Both the position numbers and the translations under genes were made by a program. From Solanum dulcamara (Eukaryota > Streptophyta > Magnoliopsida > Solanales > Solanaceae): a stretch of 64,000 nucleotides of DNA. This document shows positions 34,799 to 44,431 of this stretch, one piece after another (position 1 is the stretch's first letter; each line of letters starts with the position of its first letter). The stretch lies in the NCBI RefSeq assembly GCF_947179165.1, contig NC_077240.1, forward strand, positions 50,032,501 through 50,096,500, in the 5' to 3' direction. Below the pieces are notes generated by a model. That model worked only from the letters and a program-made list of their open reading frames with translations, was not told the origin of the DNA and searched no databases.

Positions 34799-36860
34799 AT
34801 TGTAATCCTTACCATAATGGGTAGGGCACTCAACTTAGCTCCTGATTTACCTCAGCGTTATCTCGCGAGTCTTTATGCTTTGCCCTGTCCTTTCATTTGT
34901 TATCTTACATCCAGTGTCGGCGTAGACCTTTATCTCCACTATCCTCCATTCGCTTTGTGTTCTCCCTATTTACTACCACAGGAGGCTTTCTATTCCTTTT
35001 CCTTTAGTTATTTATCTATCGCAACATCATTTGCGACTAACTCGATGACCAACGTTTTGGCTTTTGGTCTAGCATGCTTTCATTCTCCTTCATAGTTTCT
35101 CTTGAATTATTTGATATCCTTTCATGGTTACACTATTTTGTTTTTATACGTAGCCGCCTTCTAGGATTATGTTGTTCAGGGTCTCATCACAACTTTTTAT
35201 CGCTGCTTTATGTAGCATTCTGGCTTCCATCCAACTATTGGTAGCCTCCGAACCTTTTTAACTTGGTTCGGCAAGATACCTTATTGAAGTTAAGACGTTC
35301 GTCTCAGATATATTCCCATATCGATTGCCTTCACCTTACTTTTGCCATTTTCTCATTAACTTCCCCCCTTTAGAGGGTACTCGTACTTTCATTTGTTTGT
35401 ACTTGTAATCGTTCAATTTCAATTAGGCATTACTAGTATTTCGACGATAACTATTCCAAGTTTTCTTGAAGCAGTGGCTTTGTTCCAACCTATATCCTTT
35501 GTTTCTTGGGATGAATAGAAGTTGCATCATTTGTTCCTTAAGTTTTCCATCCTCGTCCCTTAAGGATTCCACTATTTTTGGGGCGACGTTGTGTACACGC
35601 ATAATTTTTTTGTATCGTAAGCCCCATGCTCTTACTGCGTTCTCAACGCAGGCCTTTAACTTAGTCAACGCGTACTATGTGCGTCTGACTAGTGGTTCCA
35701 CTTTATCCCTATATACTCGTATTACACTGTTCAGTTCATACTTACATATCCCCCTTTTAACTCGTATATATATTTGGTTCCTGACATCTCTTTGAGCTGC
35801 TTCTATTAGAAGTTCTTTCCCTAATTAGTCGGTGGCAAATTATAAACTATTATCGTACATCATTTTCCAACCATTGTTGGAAGAAATCAGAACCTCTTAA
35901 ACATCACAGTACTTCTTTTAGTACTTAACCTACCTGGTCTCCTTCTGAGTTTATCCCCGAGTTATGAACAACTCGTCTAATTTACAATTAGTAGTTGAGG
36001 GCTTGGTATTTTTTTTTCCCAAAAGAGTGAAACTCATTCGCGGTACATCCTATCCTTCATTCTGAGCCCTCTGTTTATATTCCTTCAATACAAATACGGC
36101 TAGAGATACCGTAATCTGAACTTTACTACTTAATTTAGCTTTTGTTCCTCCGAAATAAAATTCTTCAAGTAAAAGGGTGCCCCTTGTCGGCGACCTGAGG
36201 GATACCTCTTACAGTTTTAGTTAAACACAGTAGGGGTATTTGGTATCAATTTCTCGGACATCTCAAAAATCTATGATTCATTTCCTTTTCCTTGTTTTGG
36301 GAAAATTTCGGTAGAGTTTCCTCTACATTTCTTACTTATCCCAAAACCTGCATGCAGAAAATACCAACAATGCCTCACAGGGCCAGCATATATATATACA
36401 TATCATATCACAGCCGCACAGAGCTTTCAATGTCATTTTTTTTATCGCAGCCACACAGGGCTTTCAACGTGAACAATAATATAAAAATACTGGACTTACT
36501 TCATATGTCCAACTTCAAACTGCATCTGTTGCACTTTTTGTCTGCTTTCCTTTCAGGTTTCAACTTTATATTTCAATACCTTACCCGACGGATATCTTCC
36601 GTGGCTTTACTTTACTTACCTGTATGCTTCGTTACTTTCCATGTCATCAATTACTTCCTTCTGTTGGTGTCGTCCTTCTGTTAAGATCCAAGGTTAGTAT
36701 AAGGAATTTTCCTATGACTCGGATCTATAACACGATATCAGATGTAGAAGAAAGGTAACATCCTAAATGTCCTGTAGCTTCCTATTTATAGATATAGCGC
36801 GCAACACACCGATAAACAAGACTCTACTAGACACGGTCTGCAGACAATCCGAGGATGAAC
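34799..36860 (-). other. Unassigned interior and leader of element M
   Basis: From the PBS leftward on the sense strand, this begins with a leader also present in LTR E's element (59231-59448 and 62320-62888): shared phrases are aggacgacaccaacagaagg/aggacaacatcgatagaag, the gaggcattgttgg block and gaggaaactct. An imperfect repeat of ~55 bp around caggctttcaa (about 36405-36475) is included. Beyond that, 35668-35423 is an 81-codon open frame (MTKLKACVENAVRAWGLRYKK...) without recognisable family. Gag and protease were not found. Confidence 0.55.
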
Positions 36861-36873
36861 TGCTCTGATACCA
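36861..36873 (-). other. Primer binding site of element M
   Basis: The minus strand reads TGGTATCAGAGCA, a perfect initiator-Met tRNA type PBS, 4 bp (GAAA) inside the 5' LTR end. Confidence 0.95.
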
Positions 36874-36877
36874 TTTC

Positions 36878-39800
36878 TATCATGACTCAACCCCGTAGGC
36901 CGCGACTGGGGTCCAACCTGGACCACCCGTACATATATCTATTAGTTGTGGTCACATAAAATCGTAAATAAGATAATATCAGGTCATAGAGCCCCACTGG
37001 GCGATAACATTTTCATAAACCTGTAGCCCTTTTCGTTTGTATAACAACACGACAGGGCACGCAAGCCGACAAGGCTGCCATAACATAATAACATATATCA
37101 TGTAGACCCAGTTGAATCAAACTGACATACATAACCCACATATACATGTCTGCAGACCTCTAAAAATATAAATGACAACATATGGCGGGATAGGGCCCCC
37201 GCCGTACCCCTGAATAAACAAAACAATTTTATACATCATTGGTCCGTATCCAAAAAATCTAGGCTCCGACGTAATGGAGCCTCTTCCAACTGAGCTGAAC
37301 AAAATCCTAAGCTGACGGACTCCTAAAACCTGTATCGATACCTGTGGGCATGAAATGCAGCCCCCCGAAGAAAGGGAGTCAGTACGACATATGTACTGAG
37401 TATGTAAAACATAATATGATACAAATGGAAGCATATCTGAAATAGAGAATCAGGGGATAAAATGTCAAATCAGAAATCAGTACCTGGAAAAGTAAAATCA
37501 TGCATGCTTAAATTTTTAATATAGCTGGCCCTACCAGGGATCCGGTGAATCATATCTGTAGTATCAGTATCAGGCCCCGTGCCATCGCTACCTTATTACA
37601 ACACATCATCATCATATATATACATACGTACCCGACCTTCTAGTGAAGGGCTCGGTGGACAATGCGGTGAATTGCACGAATCTTATAGATGGCCCGAGAC
37701 TCTAAGAAGAAGTGTTACAGTATACACGAGTAGAGTAGTGAGAAACAAAACACAATTTAAATCATTATCTGAGACTCAATGAAGTCATCAAGCGAATCAT
37801 CACTTGGAGGTCAGGGTAGGAAGGTAGTTGTTTCAAGTGCCCTCTAACTCTCACTCGGGGCTATATCAGTTAAGATCTCAGGTACCCTAGACTCATACTA
37901 AAGTAAGGCCAATTCACTTATGGAATCAGAACATTTTTTATCAAATAGTTTTAAGACTTGGAGTCTGTACATTCATACCTCTTTAACGTATAGGAGTTTC
38001 CCGGGGAATAGTTTAACTACCGTAGAGTTCATCATCCAGTAGTAAATAAGAGGTACTTAAGAATGGAATTACCCTGGAGCTCGTATCACATTTAGCTTAC
38101 AACTAGGACATGCCAAAAAGAAAGTGAGTAAACTCTATGTGGTGTGTACTTTTCTTCTGGTGGTCATGATATACAATCTCGTACCCGACCCTTCATGGGG
38201 CTCAGTGAACCACCCTGGCATTGTAATCTCATTTTTGTATCAAATACATTTCAAGGGAAATGAGAGATAGCTTCCCACACATTCCATTCTGACACGTAGA
38301 AGCCCTACTAGGCAATACTTAATCTTCACTGGAACTCTAATACTGAGCAGTAGGTAGGGGTTATGAGGCGTACTTGGAATCCTGGGAATGGAATTATCCC
38401 CACAGTTCACACACAGTTCACTTAAGGCCAACACTTGCCAAAAGGAAAGAAAAATAGTTGTACGAACTTATACCAAAACATGCCAAGAGAAAGCTTTACA
38501 TACCTTGTCTGAATTATTCCTTATCCTGCTTGCCTCGCCGTCCTTTGAACCTATTCAACATGAAAGTAATATAAATATCAACCCCTCTTAACTTTCCAAC
38601 ATCTTAGGCTACACCTTAGTATCAATGAAATCTATTTCCTTAGTCGTTTCCCCGACTAGTTTTGTTATTTGCTAAGGCGTCGACGAAAATTGGGCAGCAC
38701 CTCCCCTGTAATGTGCCCTATCCAAATTTCTAATTAGGTCCCTAAGACCTATAGCCAACCAACAACAACAACCTGCAGCAATTCATACCAACAATATACA
38801 ACATAAACTCCAAACGACTTATTCAAAAATACGATATCAAAATAGGTCCTCTAGCCTTTATATTATGACGCCTTTAATTATACGTAATGAGGGGTCATGT
38901 GGCTTATACCAGCAGCACCCTAACCCACATTAGGACATATTTAGTCCCTGCAACAACAAGCCACACCCCTGCTGCAGCAACTCACAAGAACGATACTTTA
39001 TTTCGATGACAATTCACCTCTAGCGACTCCAATTTAGTTTATTTCGAACGTCGAGCATTTCTACGACATTCTTAAACTTACAGAAGCATACAAGGGGTGT
39101 AATACTCCATATGACAATACCATAAACTCCAATTTAAAAGGAAAGGCTTACTGTTTAACCTTGTCGCTTCGTTTCGAAGGGGTAATGGAGGGAAACAGGA
39201 TTTACGTCCTTCATGAAAGTTATATAAATGTGTCTTAGGGTCGCAAAAAATTTTGAATCATCCCTATATAAATTTTGTACAAAAAGATATGACCAAAATA
39301 CTCATAGCTGTCCGTGTAGGATTTCCAAAACCAAATCTGAGCAGTACCTCCTCTACACTTCATCACCGTTTTTCGAGCTGATACAAGTAAAACTGGATTT
39401 TGGAGTCTGAATGAAAGTTATATACCCATGAAATACCTTTCCAAAACATATTAAATCATTCAAAACGAATCTGTACACAAGAAGTTATACCAATATTACT
39501 AACAATAGTCCCTTCCAAAAATAGGTTGGTTAATTAGTTCTTAACATTTTCTCCTTCAACTTTCTCTTATTTCTTTCGAAGTGAAAACTGCAAACATGGT
39601 TCCGTAGGCATCCTAAGACATATGTATACACCCCCACATGGTTGAAAAACATTGTAGATAAATAATTCACAGAGGAAAATTGAAGAAGTCACCTTTAATT
39701 CTTCAAAAATGTTGCTGCCTTGTTCCTTTTGGTTGTTCACGTTTTTTCCTCTCATTTGGCTGATTTTTTTGGATGGAAAATAAGTGAAGAGTCAGCCACC

Positions 39801-40320
39801 ATGTATATCTACACCTCCTTAGGAGGTGACACGTGGCATCCTCCTAGGGTGCCACCTCATCCAAGCTTCCAACACAAAACTGCCACGTGGCAGCGTGGGG
39901 TCCATCCCAAGTAGGTGAGTCACCTGCTTGCTTGTCACCTGCTTGCTTGTCACCTGCTTGCTTCACTTTCATATGTTCGGAAACTACTTTTTGCTCCCTC
40001 TCGTAGGTTCATAATCTCGTCTTATTTTAAGATCCTATGTAACCCATGCTACCCAAGCTTGGTACGTACTCCAATAGCTTAAGTATGTAAGACTTCCAAG
40101 TTAGTAGCTTACGTAGCTAAATCGAGTTCTACGACTCATTACTTGGCCTCCAATTCCTTCGGGATTCTTATGATTCCATTTCCAACCTTCTCCACTATGG
40201 GGTATCACACTCTCCCTTCCTTAGGGTCATTTGATAGTATCGTAGCGTATCCGGCTCACATGATAATGTCTAAGGAACTTAGGAGACATTCTGAGCTTAA
40301 AAAAAGGGTGGGGTGTAACA
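36878..40320 (-). mobile_element. 5' LTR of element M
   Basis: 3.44 kb, bounded on the plus strand by TATCATGACTCAACC (terminal TG changed to TA) and GGGTGGGGTGTAACA. The double hairpin is at 37361-37399. The G-box block is at 39830-39890, with a near-palindromic ctgccacgtggcag centred near 39885. The TATA position reads tgtatatctaca (39801), weaker than in the 3' LTR. ~60 bp is deleted near 39148 compared with 31420-31480. Confidence 0.95.
37361..37399 (-). other. Conserved double hairpin in M 5' LTR
   Basis: CCCCCC (37361-37366), 7-nt spacer, GGGAG (37374-37378), TCAGTAC (37379-37385), 7 nt, GTACTGA (37393-37399). One stem position has changed. Confidence 0.65.
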
Positions 40321-40325
40321 ATCTT

Positions 40326-40640
40326 TATGGTATCTATATGGATATGTTCACCGACCACAAGAGTTTACAATATGTGTTTAAGCAAAAAGACTTTAACCTT
40401 CGGCAAAGGAGATGGCTTGAGTTGTTGATAGATTATGATATGAGTATGTTTTATCATCCAAGCAAGGAAAATGTTGTTTTCGATGCACTAAGTAGATTGT
40501 CCATGAGTAGTGTGGCACATGTTGAAGAAGATAACAAAGAATTGATTAAAGATGTTCATAGATTGACACGTTTAGGTGTGTATTTTGTTGATTCTAATGA
40601 TGGAGGTGTTTTTGTTCATAATGGTTCGAAATAGTCTCTT
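40326..40640 (+). pseudogene. RNase H part 2 and integrase start, element A
   Basis: It continues the domain broken at 29201: YGIYMDMFTDHKSLQYVF (Asp kept), LRQRRWLELLIDYDMSMFYHPSK, VVFDALSRLSM (last Asp kept), then the linker VAHVEEDNKELIKDVHRLTRLGVYFVDSNDGG. It ends in HNGSK-stop. The rest of integrase is missing: after ~40640 about 55 bp of unclear sequence leads into the truncated 3' LTR. Confidence 0.9.
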
Positions 40641-40696
40641 GTAGCGGTATGTTCTCGGAGTGGTGAGATCCTTGGGTAAGGTCTGTTCTCGGAAAA

Positions 40697-41259
40697 TAAA
40701 ATATGTTTTAAATTGCTTTTAAGCTATAATTAAGTTTATTATGATTGGTCGTGTATCCTATGGCATATTGATTATGTTATTTTACTTGTTCATGCATACC
40801 TCACATACTTAGTATATTCAAATGGACTAATGCATATTTTGCCTACATTGTCTCATAATGTCAGGACAAATGTCACTCACGACCACCCCATTCGTTGCTA
40901 GAGATTTCTTTAGATTTCAAAGAAGTTGGTGAATTCTCAATCTACTAAGGACAAGACTTTTATTCATGTTACTATTGTTTTCACTTTCTTCTATTGATTG
41001 GGTGAGCTTGGAGCTTGTCCAATTCCCCATCAAAGATTAGACTAGAGGCATGTTTAGACGATATTCATTGGTGTAGTACGGATTGGAAATTTATGAAGTT
41101 GACTTCCCTTAGTCCCATTCTCTACTTAATGATTACTTCCACTCATCTTTATATTGTTCTTTACCTTATATATCCAATGTATTCTAAGATGGCTTATAAT
41201 TAGGGTCCCTCACATTCCGATCATTGTGTTATGACTAGGATCTAAGTAAGATCGTGACA
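40697..41259 (+). mobile_element. Truncated 3' LTR of element A
   Basis: From atatgttttaaattgc it matches LTR A from ~22192 to its end, closing with GATCGTGACA at 41259. The first two-thirds of the LTR are gone in the same deletion that removed most of integrase. It keeps a ~100-bp piece (41040-41140) lost from the A 5' LTR. AACCC follows, the right TSD copy, and then the gag of D. Confidence 0.85.
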
Positions 41260-42063
41260 AACCCTCTCGAGTTCAATGGTTCAAAGGTAGGACTTCATTG
41301 ATGAGGTGTATAAGATGGTGTACATTATGGGGGTGACTTCGGAAGAGAAAGAGGAGTTGGCGGCCTACCAACTCAAGGATACTGCCCAAGTTTGGTACAC
41401 TTAGTGGAAGTCCGAGAAAGTTTATAAAAGTCCTATTGGTTGGGAAGTCTTTAAGCTTTATTTTCCCGATTGTTTTTTCCCACTTGAGCTAAGGAAAAAA
41501 AATTAATAGAGTTTATTAATCTCAATCAAGGCCACATAAGTGTAAAGGAGTATGCCCTCAAGTTTACCAAACTATCTAAGTATGATCCTTCTTTGGTTGC
41601 CCATCCCCATGACCGAATGAGTCAATTTATATCGGGAGTGTCCATCTTGGTTGCTATAGAATGCTGAACCACTATGCTTGTGAAAGAAATAGACATATCT
41701 CAGCTCATAACCTATGCCAAACAAATGGAAGGAGAGAAGCTTAAAGAGTGAAAGATGAGGGAGTCCAAGAGGGTTATTTGAAGACACGTTCTCTAATGCT
41801 AAGACTAGTGGTGGTAACGACTATTTTCATCAAGGTCAATGTTACTCTTAATCTTTAGGCCAAAGGTTTGACAAAGGTAGGGTGCCCAATCCTAGGGCCC
41901 AAGGTGGTGGTATTGGTGAGTCTACTCCTTTTAAATGCACCAAGTGTGGGAGGAAATATGGGGGTAAGTGTTTGGTTGGAACGGGTGCTTGTTTTGGGTG
42001 CTGTAAAATAGGGCACAAGATCTTTGAATGCCCTAACAAAGGGAGAGAAGGACGTTCTTAAGG
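41260..42063 (+). pseudogene. gag continuation, element D (broken)
   Basis: It resumes the gag cut at 20709: PLEFNGSK, then after a small deletion EVYKMVYIMGVTSEEKEELAAYQLKDTAQVWYT, WEVFKLYFPDCFFPLELR. After frameshifts, YALKFTKLSKYDPS can be read. The nucleic-acid-binding end gives CTKCGRKYGGKC and a complete zinc knuckle CFGCCKIGHKIFEC (about 41991-42032; C-x2-C-x4-H-x4-C). Stops and shifts are frequent. Confidence 0.85.
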
Positions 42064-42114
42064 GAAAAATAATCAAGGTGCACAAGCTCAACAAGGTGGT
42101 GGTCAACGCAAAAT

Positions 42115-42412
42115 AGGTTCAATGCCCTACATGCTAGGCAATATGTGGATGATCCGGATGTCAACTTGTCTTTTATTACTCCTTATCTTGCTACGATATT
42201 TGATGTGTCCCCTGAAATTTTATTAGAGCCTTTTTTTGATTTATACTCCCATTGGTGATTCGGTGTTAGCCAAGAGGGTTTATAGAAATTTTCCTATCTC
42301 AGTCTTTTAGAAATTTATTCCATGTGATGTTGTTGAACTTGACATGACCGATTTTGACATTATTCTTGTTTTGGATTATTACATGCCGCTTATGCATCCA
42401 TTGATTGACTAA
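42115..42412 (+). pseudogene. Protease remnant, element D
   Basis: The front with the active-site Asp is deleted (ALHARQYVDDPD runs into VNLSFITPY). Frames then give YTPIGDSVLAKRVYRNFPISV and CDVVELDMTDFDIIL. At about 42412 the text jumps into RT (NSLAIFMEL), so the C-terminus, the linker and the front of RT are gone. Confidence 0.75.
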
Positions 42413-42835
42413 TTCTCTCGCTATCTTCATGGAATTGATGATTCAAATTTTCATGCCATATTTAGATATATTTGTGGTGGTATTTAATGATGATATCTTG
42501 ATTACTCCCAAAATGAGGAGACCATGTGGGTCACTTGAGGATTGTGTTGCAAACTTAGAGGGATAAGAAATTATTTGTCAAATTTAGTAAATGCAAATTT
42601 TGGTTGAAGTCCATGACATTCCTTAGTCACATTGTTTTTGGTGATGGTATCATGGTTGATCCAAAGAAAATGGAGGCAGTAAATAATTTTTCTAAACCAT
42701 TGTATCCTTTGGATATAAGAAGTTTTTTTGGCTTAGCCGGATACTATAGAAGGTTTTTTGAAGGATTTTTCTTCTATTGCTTTGCCTTTGACCAATTTGA
42801 CTCAAAATAAAGTGAAGTTTCAATGATTGGACGAA
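42413..42835 (+). pseudogene. Reverse transcriptase C-terminal half, element D
   Basis: [28 protein letters not shown]: the catalytic FIDD reads FNDD, with both aspartates kept. Then, shifted, [57 protein letters not shown]. The fingers and first catalytic Asp are missing. Confidence 0.85.
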
Positions 42836-43285
42836 TGTGAGAAGAGTTTTCAAATATTGAAGGATCGTCTTACATCGGCTCCTATTTTGACATTGTTGGA
42901 AGGTTTCGATAGGCTTGTTGTATATTGTGATGCCTCACATATTGGTTTGGGTTGTGTTTTTATACAACATGGCAATGGCATAGCATCTGCTTTTAGGAAA
43001 CTCAAATTGCATGAATGAAACTATCCAACCCATGATCTTACATTTGCGGCGGTTGTTTTTGCATTACAAATTTAGCGTCACTCTCTTTATGGGGTGCATG
43101 TGGGTGTGTTCACCGACACCAAAAGCTTGCAATATATGTTTAGCCCAAGGGATTTGAACCTTAGGAGAATGAGGTGGATTGAAATACTAAATTATTATGA
43201 TATGAGTGTGTTATATAATCTGGGTAAAGCTAATGTCGTAGCCGACGCTCTTAGTTAATTGTCTATGAATAGTGTTTCTCATGTT
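42836..43285 (+). pseudogene. RNase H domain, element D (broken)
   Basis: [45 protein letters not shown] (first Asp kept), FRKLKLHE-stop-NYPTHDLTFAAVVFAL (the catalytic Glu position reads Thr), GVHVGVFTDTKSLQYMF, NVVADALS-stop. Two of the stops are W/R/Q-to-stop type changes. Confidence 0.85.
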
Positions 43286-43800
43286 GTTAAAAGTAAGAAA
43301 GAATTGGTTAAGGATGTGCATAGATTGTCTCTGTTAGGTGTTCATTTGGTTGATACTAACGATGGTGGTGTTCTAGTCAAAATGGCTCAAAATCATCTCT
43401 TGTGGTGGATGTTATGGCCAAAAAAGACCATGATTAGGTTTTCATTGAATTGAAGAAGTCGGTTGTCGAAAAAGTCATTAAGGCTTTCTCCCAAAGTTGA
43501 GATGGGATACTTCGTTACCAAGGTCTCTTGTGTATCCCTAATGTGGATGGTCTAAAGGAATTGATATTGAATGAGGCCCATAGTTCTTGGTATTCGATTC
43601 ATATAGGATTCAGCCAAAAGAATGATTCAAACTTTAGAGGATATGTTGAGGCATGTGTCATTGATTTTAAAGAAATTTGGGCTGAGCATCTACCATTGGT
43701 TGAATTTGTATACAACAATAGTTATCACTCAAGCATTGAAATGGGTCCTTTTGAAACTTTATAGGGGACAAGATGTAAATCCCCGATGGGATGGTTTGAA
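43286..43800 (+). pseudogene. Integrase remnant, element D (core deleted)
   Basis: Linker KKELVKDVHRLSLLGVHLVDTNDGG, then VSCVSLM (shifted) and LILNEAHSSWYSIHIG, the start of the zinc-binding region. At about 43610 a deletion of roughly 500 bases joins it to MIQTLEDMLRHV and, in another frame, ACVIDFKEIWAEHLPLVEFVYNNSYHSSIEMGPFETL, the region after the third catalytic acid. The first two catalytic aspartates are absent. Confidence 0.85.
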
Positions 43801-44370
43801 GTAGGTTAGGTAGCATTGATTGGTCCTGGTTTAGTATTTGATTCTATAGATAAGGTAAGACTTATAAGGTATAGGCTAAAGGCTTCCCAAAGTCGCCAAA
43901 AGTCTTACTCGGACAATAGGAAAAGAGATCTTAAGTTTAGTGTGGATGATTGGGTCTATTTTAAGGTTTCACCCATAAAGGGTGTAATGCCTTTTGGTAA
44001 GAAGGAAAAGTTGAGCCCTAGATATGTAGGGCCCTACAAAATCTTAAAGTTTATTGGCAAGGTGGTAAGTTAGACTTGATATTTGAGTTGGCTATAGTTC
44101 ATTCAGTGTTCCATGTATCTATGTTGAGGAAGTTTGTGGGTGATGTAAATACTATTGTGCTATTGGGAAATGTGAGTATTGAAGAATGTTTAATTTATGA
44201 AGATTCTGGTAGAAATTCTAGACCGGTAAGTGAAGAGGTTAAGTAACAAAGAGGTTGGATCCATCAAAGTATTATGGAGAAATCAACAAGTAGAGAGTTC
44301 TACATGGGAAGCGGAAGTGGACATGATTAAGATATATCCGTATCTCTTTCCTTTTACTCAAGCTTAAGGT
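43801..44370 (+). pseudogene. Integrase C-terminus and chromodomain remnant, element D
   Basis: 43816-44070 is open: IGPGLVFDSIDKVRLIRYRLKASQSRQKSYSD, VDDWVYFKVSPIKGVMPFGKKEKLSPRYVGPYKILKFIGKV. Shifted text continues LELAIVHSVFHVSMLRKFVGDVNTIV, then chromodomain-type fragments (IHQS.MEKSTS) to about 44370. Only ~60 bp separate it from LTR B, while element C has ~250 bp before its polypurine tract. Confidence 0.8.
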
Positions 44371-44431
44371 ATTAGGTTGTTCTTTCTCAAATTACCCAAG
44401 TTCCTACGTTTTAGTTTTTCCCATGCCTTTC

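Larger units (their letters stand above)
29202..40320 (-). mobile_element. Element M: complete long-LTR gypsy element nested in A
   Basis: 11.1 kb on the minus strand with exact TSD ATCTT (29197-29201 and 40321-40325). 5' LTR 36878-40320, PBS 36861-36873, internal region 32677-36877, polypurine tract 32677-32692, 3' LTR 29202-32676. The two LTRs are highly similar, with private deletions. Only integrase C-terminal coding is recognisable, at the 3' end of the 4.2-kb interior; gag, protease, RT and RNase H were not found. It may have been mobilised in trans. The RNase H frame of A rejoins across it (RHYL|YGIYMDMFTDHK). Confidence 0.95.
20710..41259 (+). mobile_element. Element A: gypsy chromovirus nested in gag of D
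   Basis: 5' LTR 20710-22647, PBS, gag, protease and RT part 1, [solo LTR L], RT part 2 and RNase H part 1, [element M], RNase H part 2, integrase start, then a truncated 3' LTR (40697-41259). Flanks are AACTT (20705-20709) and AACCC (41260-41264), a TSD with two C-to-T differences; the gag of D resumes in phase on the right. Most of integrase, the chromodomain and the first two-thirds of the 3' LTR are deleted. Total span is 20.5 kb, of which about 14.7 kb is inserted sequence. Confidence 0.85.
18137..44431 (+). mobile_element. Element D: gypsy chromovirus, split by A, 3' end lost
   Basis: Order: 5' LTR 18137-20263, PBS 20268-20280, gag start 20482-20709, [element A 20710-41259], gag continuation from 41260, protease, RT, RNase H, integrase and chromodomain end at about 44370, then LTR B at 44432. 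Joining across A restores the gag phrase RIN|PLEF. Large deletions remove the front of RT (joint ~42412) and the integrase core (joint ~43610). The polypurine tract and 3' LTR are not present: LTR B begins within the 3' leader. Confidence 0.85.

Noticed and set aside
35423..35668. 81-codon minus-strand frame (MTKLKACVENAV...) as a captured host gene
   Set aside because: No recognisable domain, short, and its surroundings have no coding continuity. It is left as unassigned interior of M.
30660..38591. Paired open frames shared by 30660-30863 and 38388-38591
   Set aside because: They are the same position in the two LTRs of element M, so they are repeat shadows, not a conserved protein.
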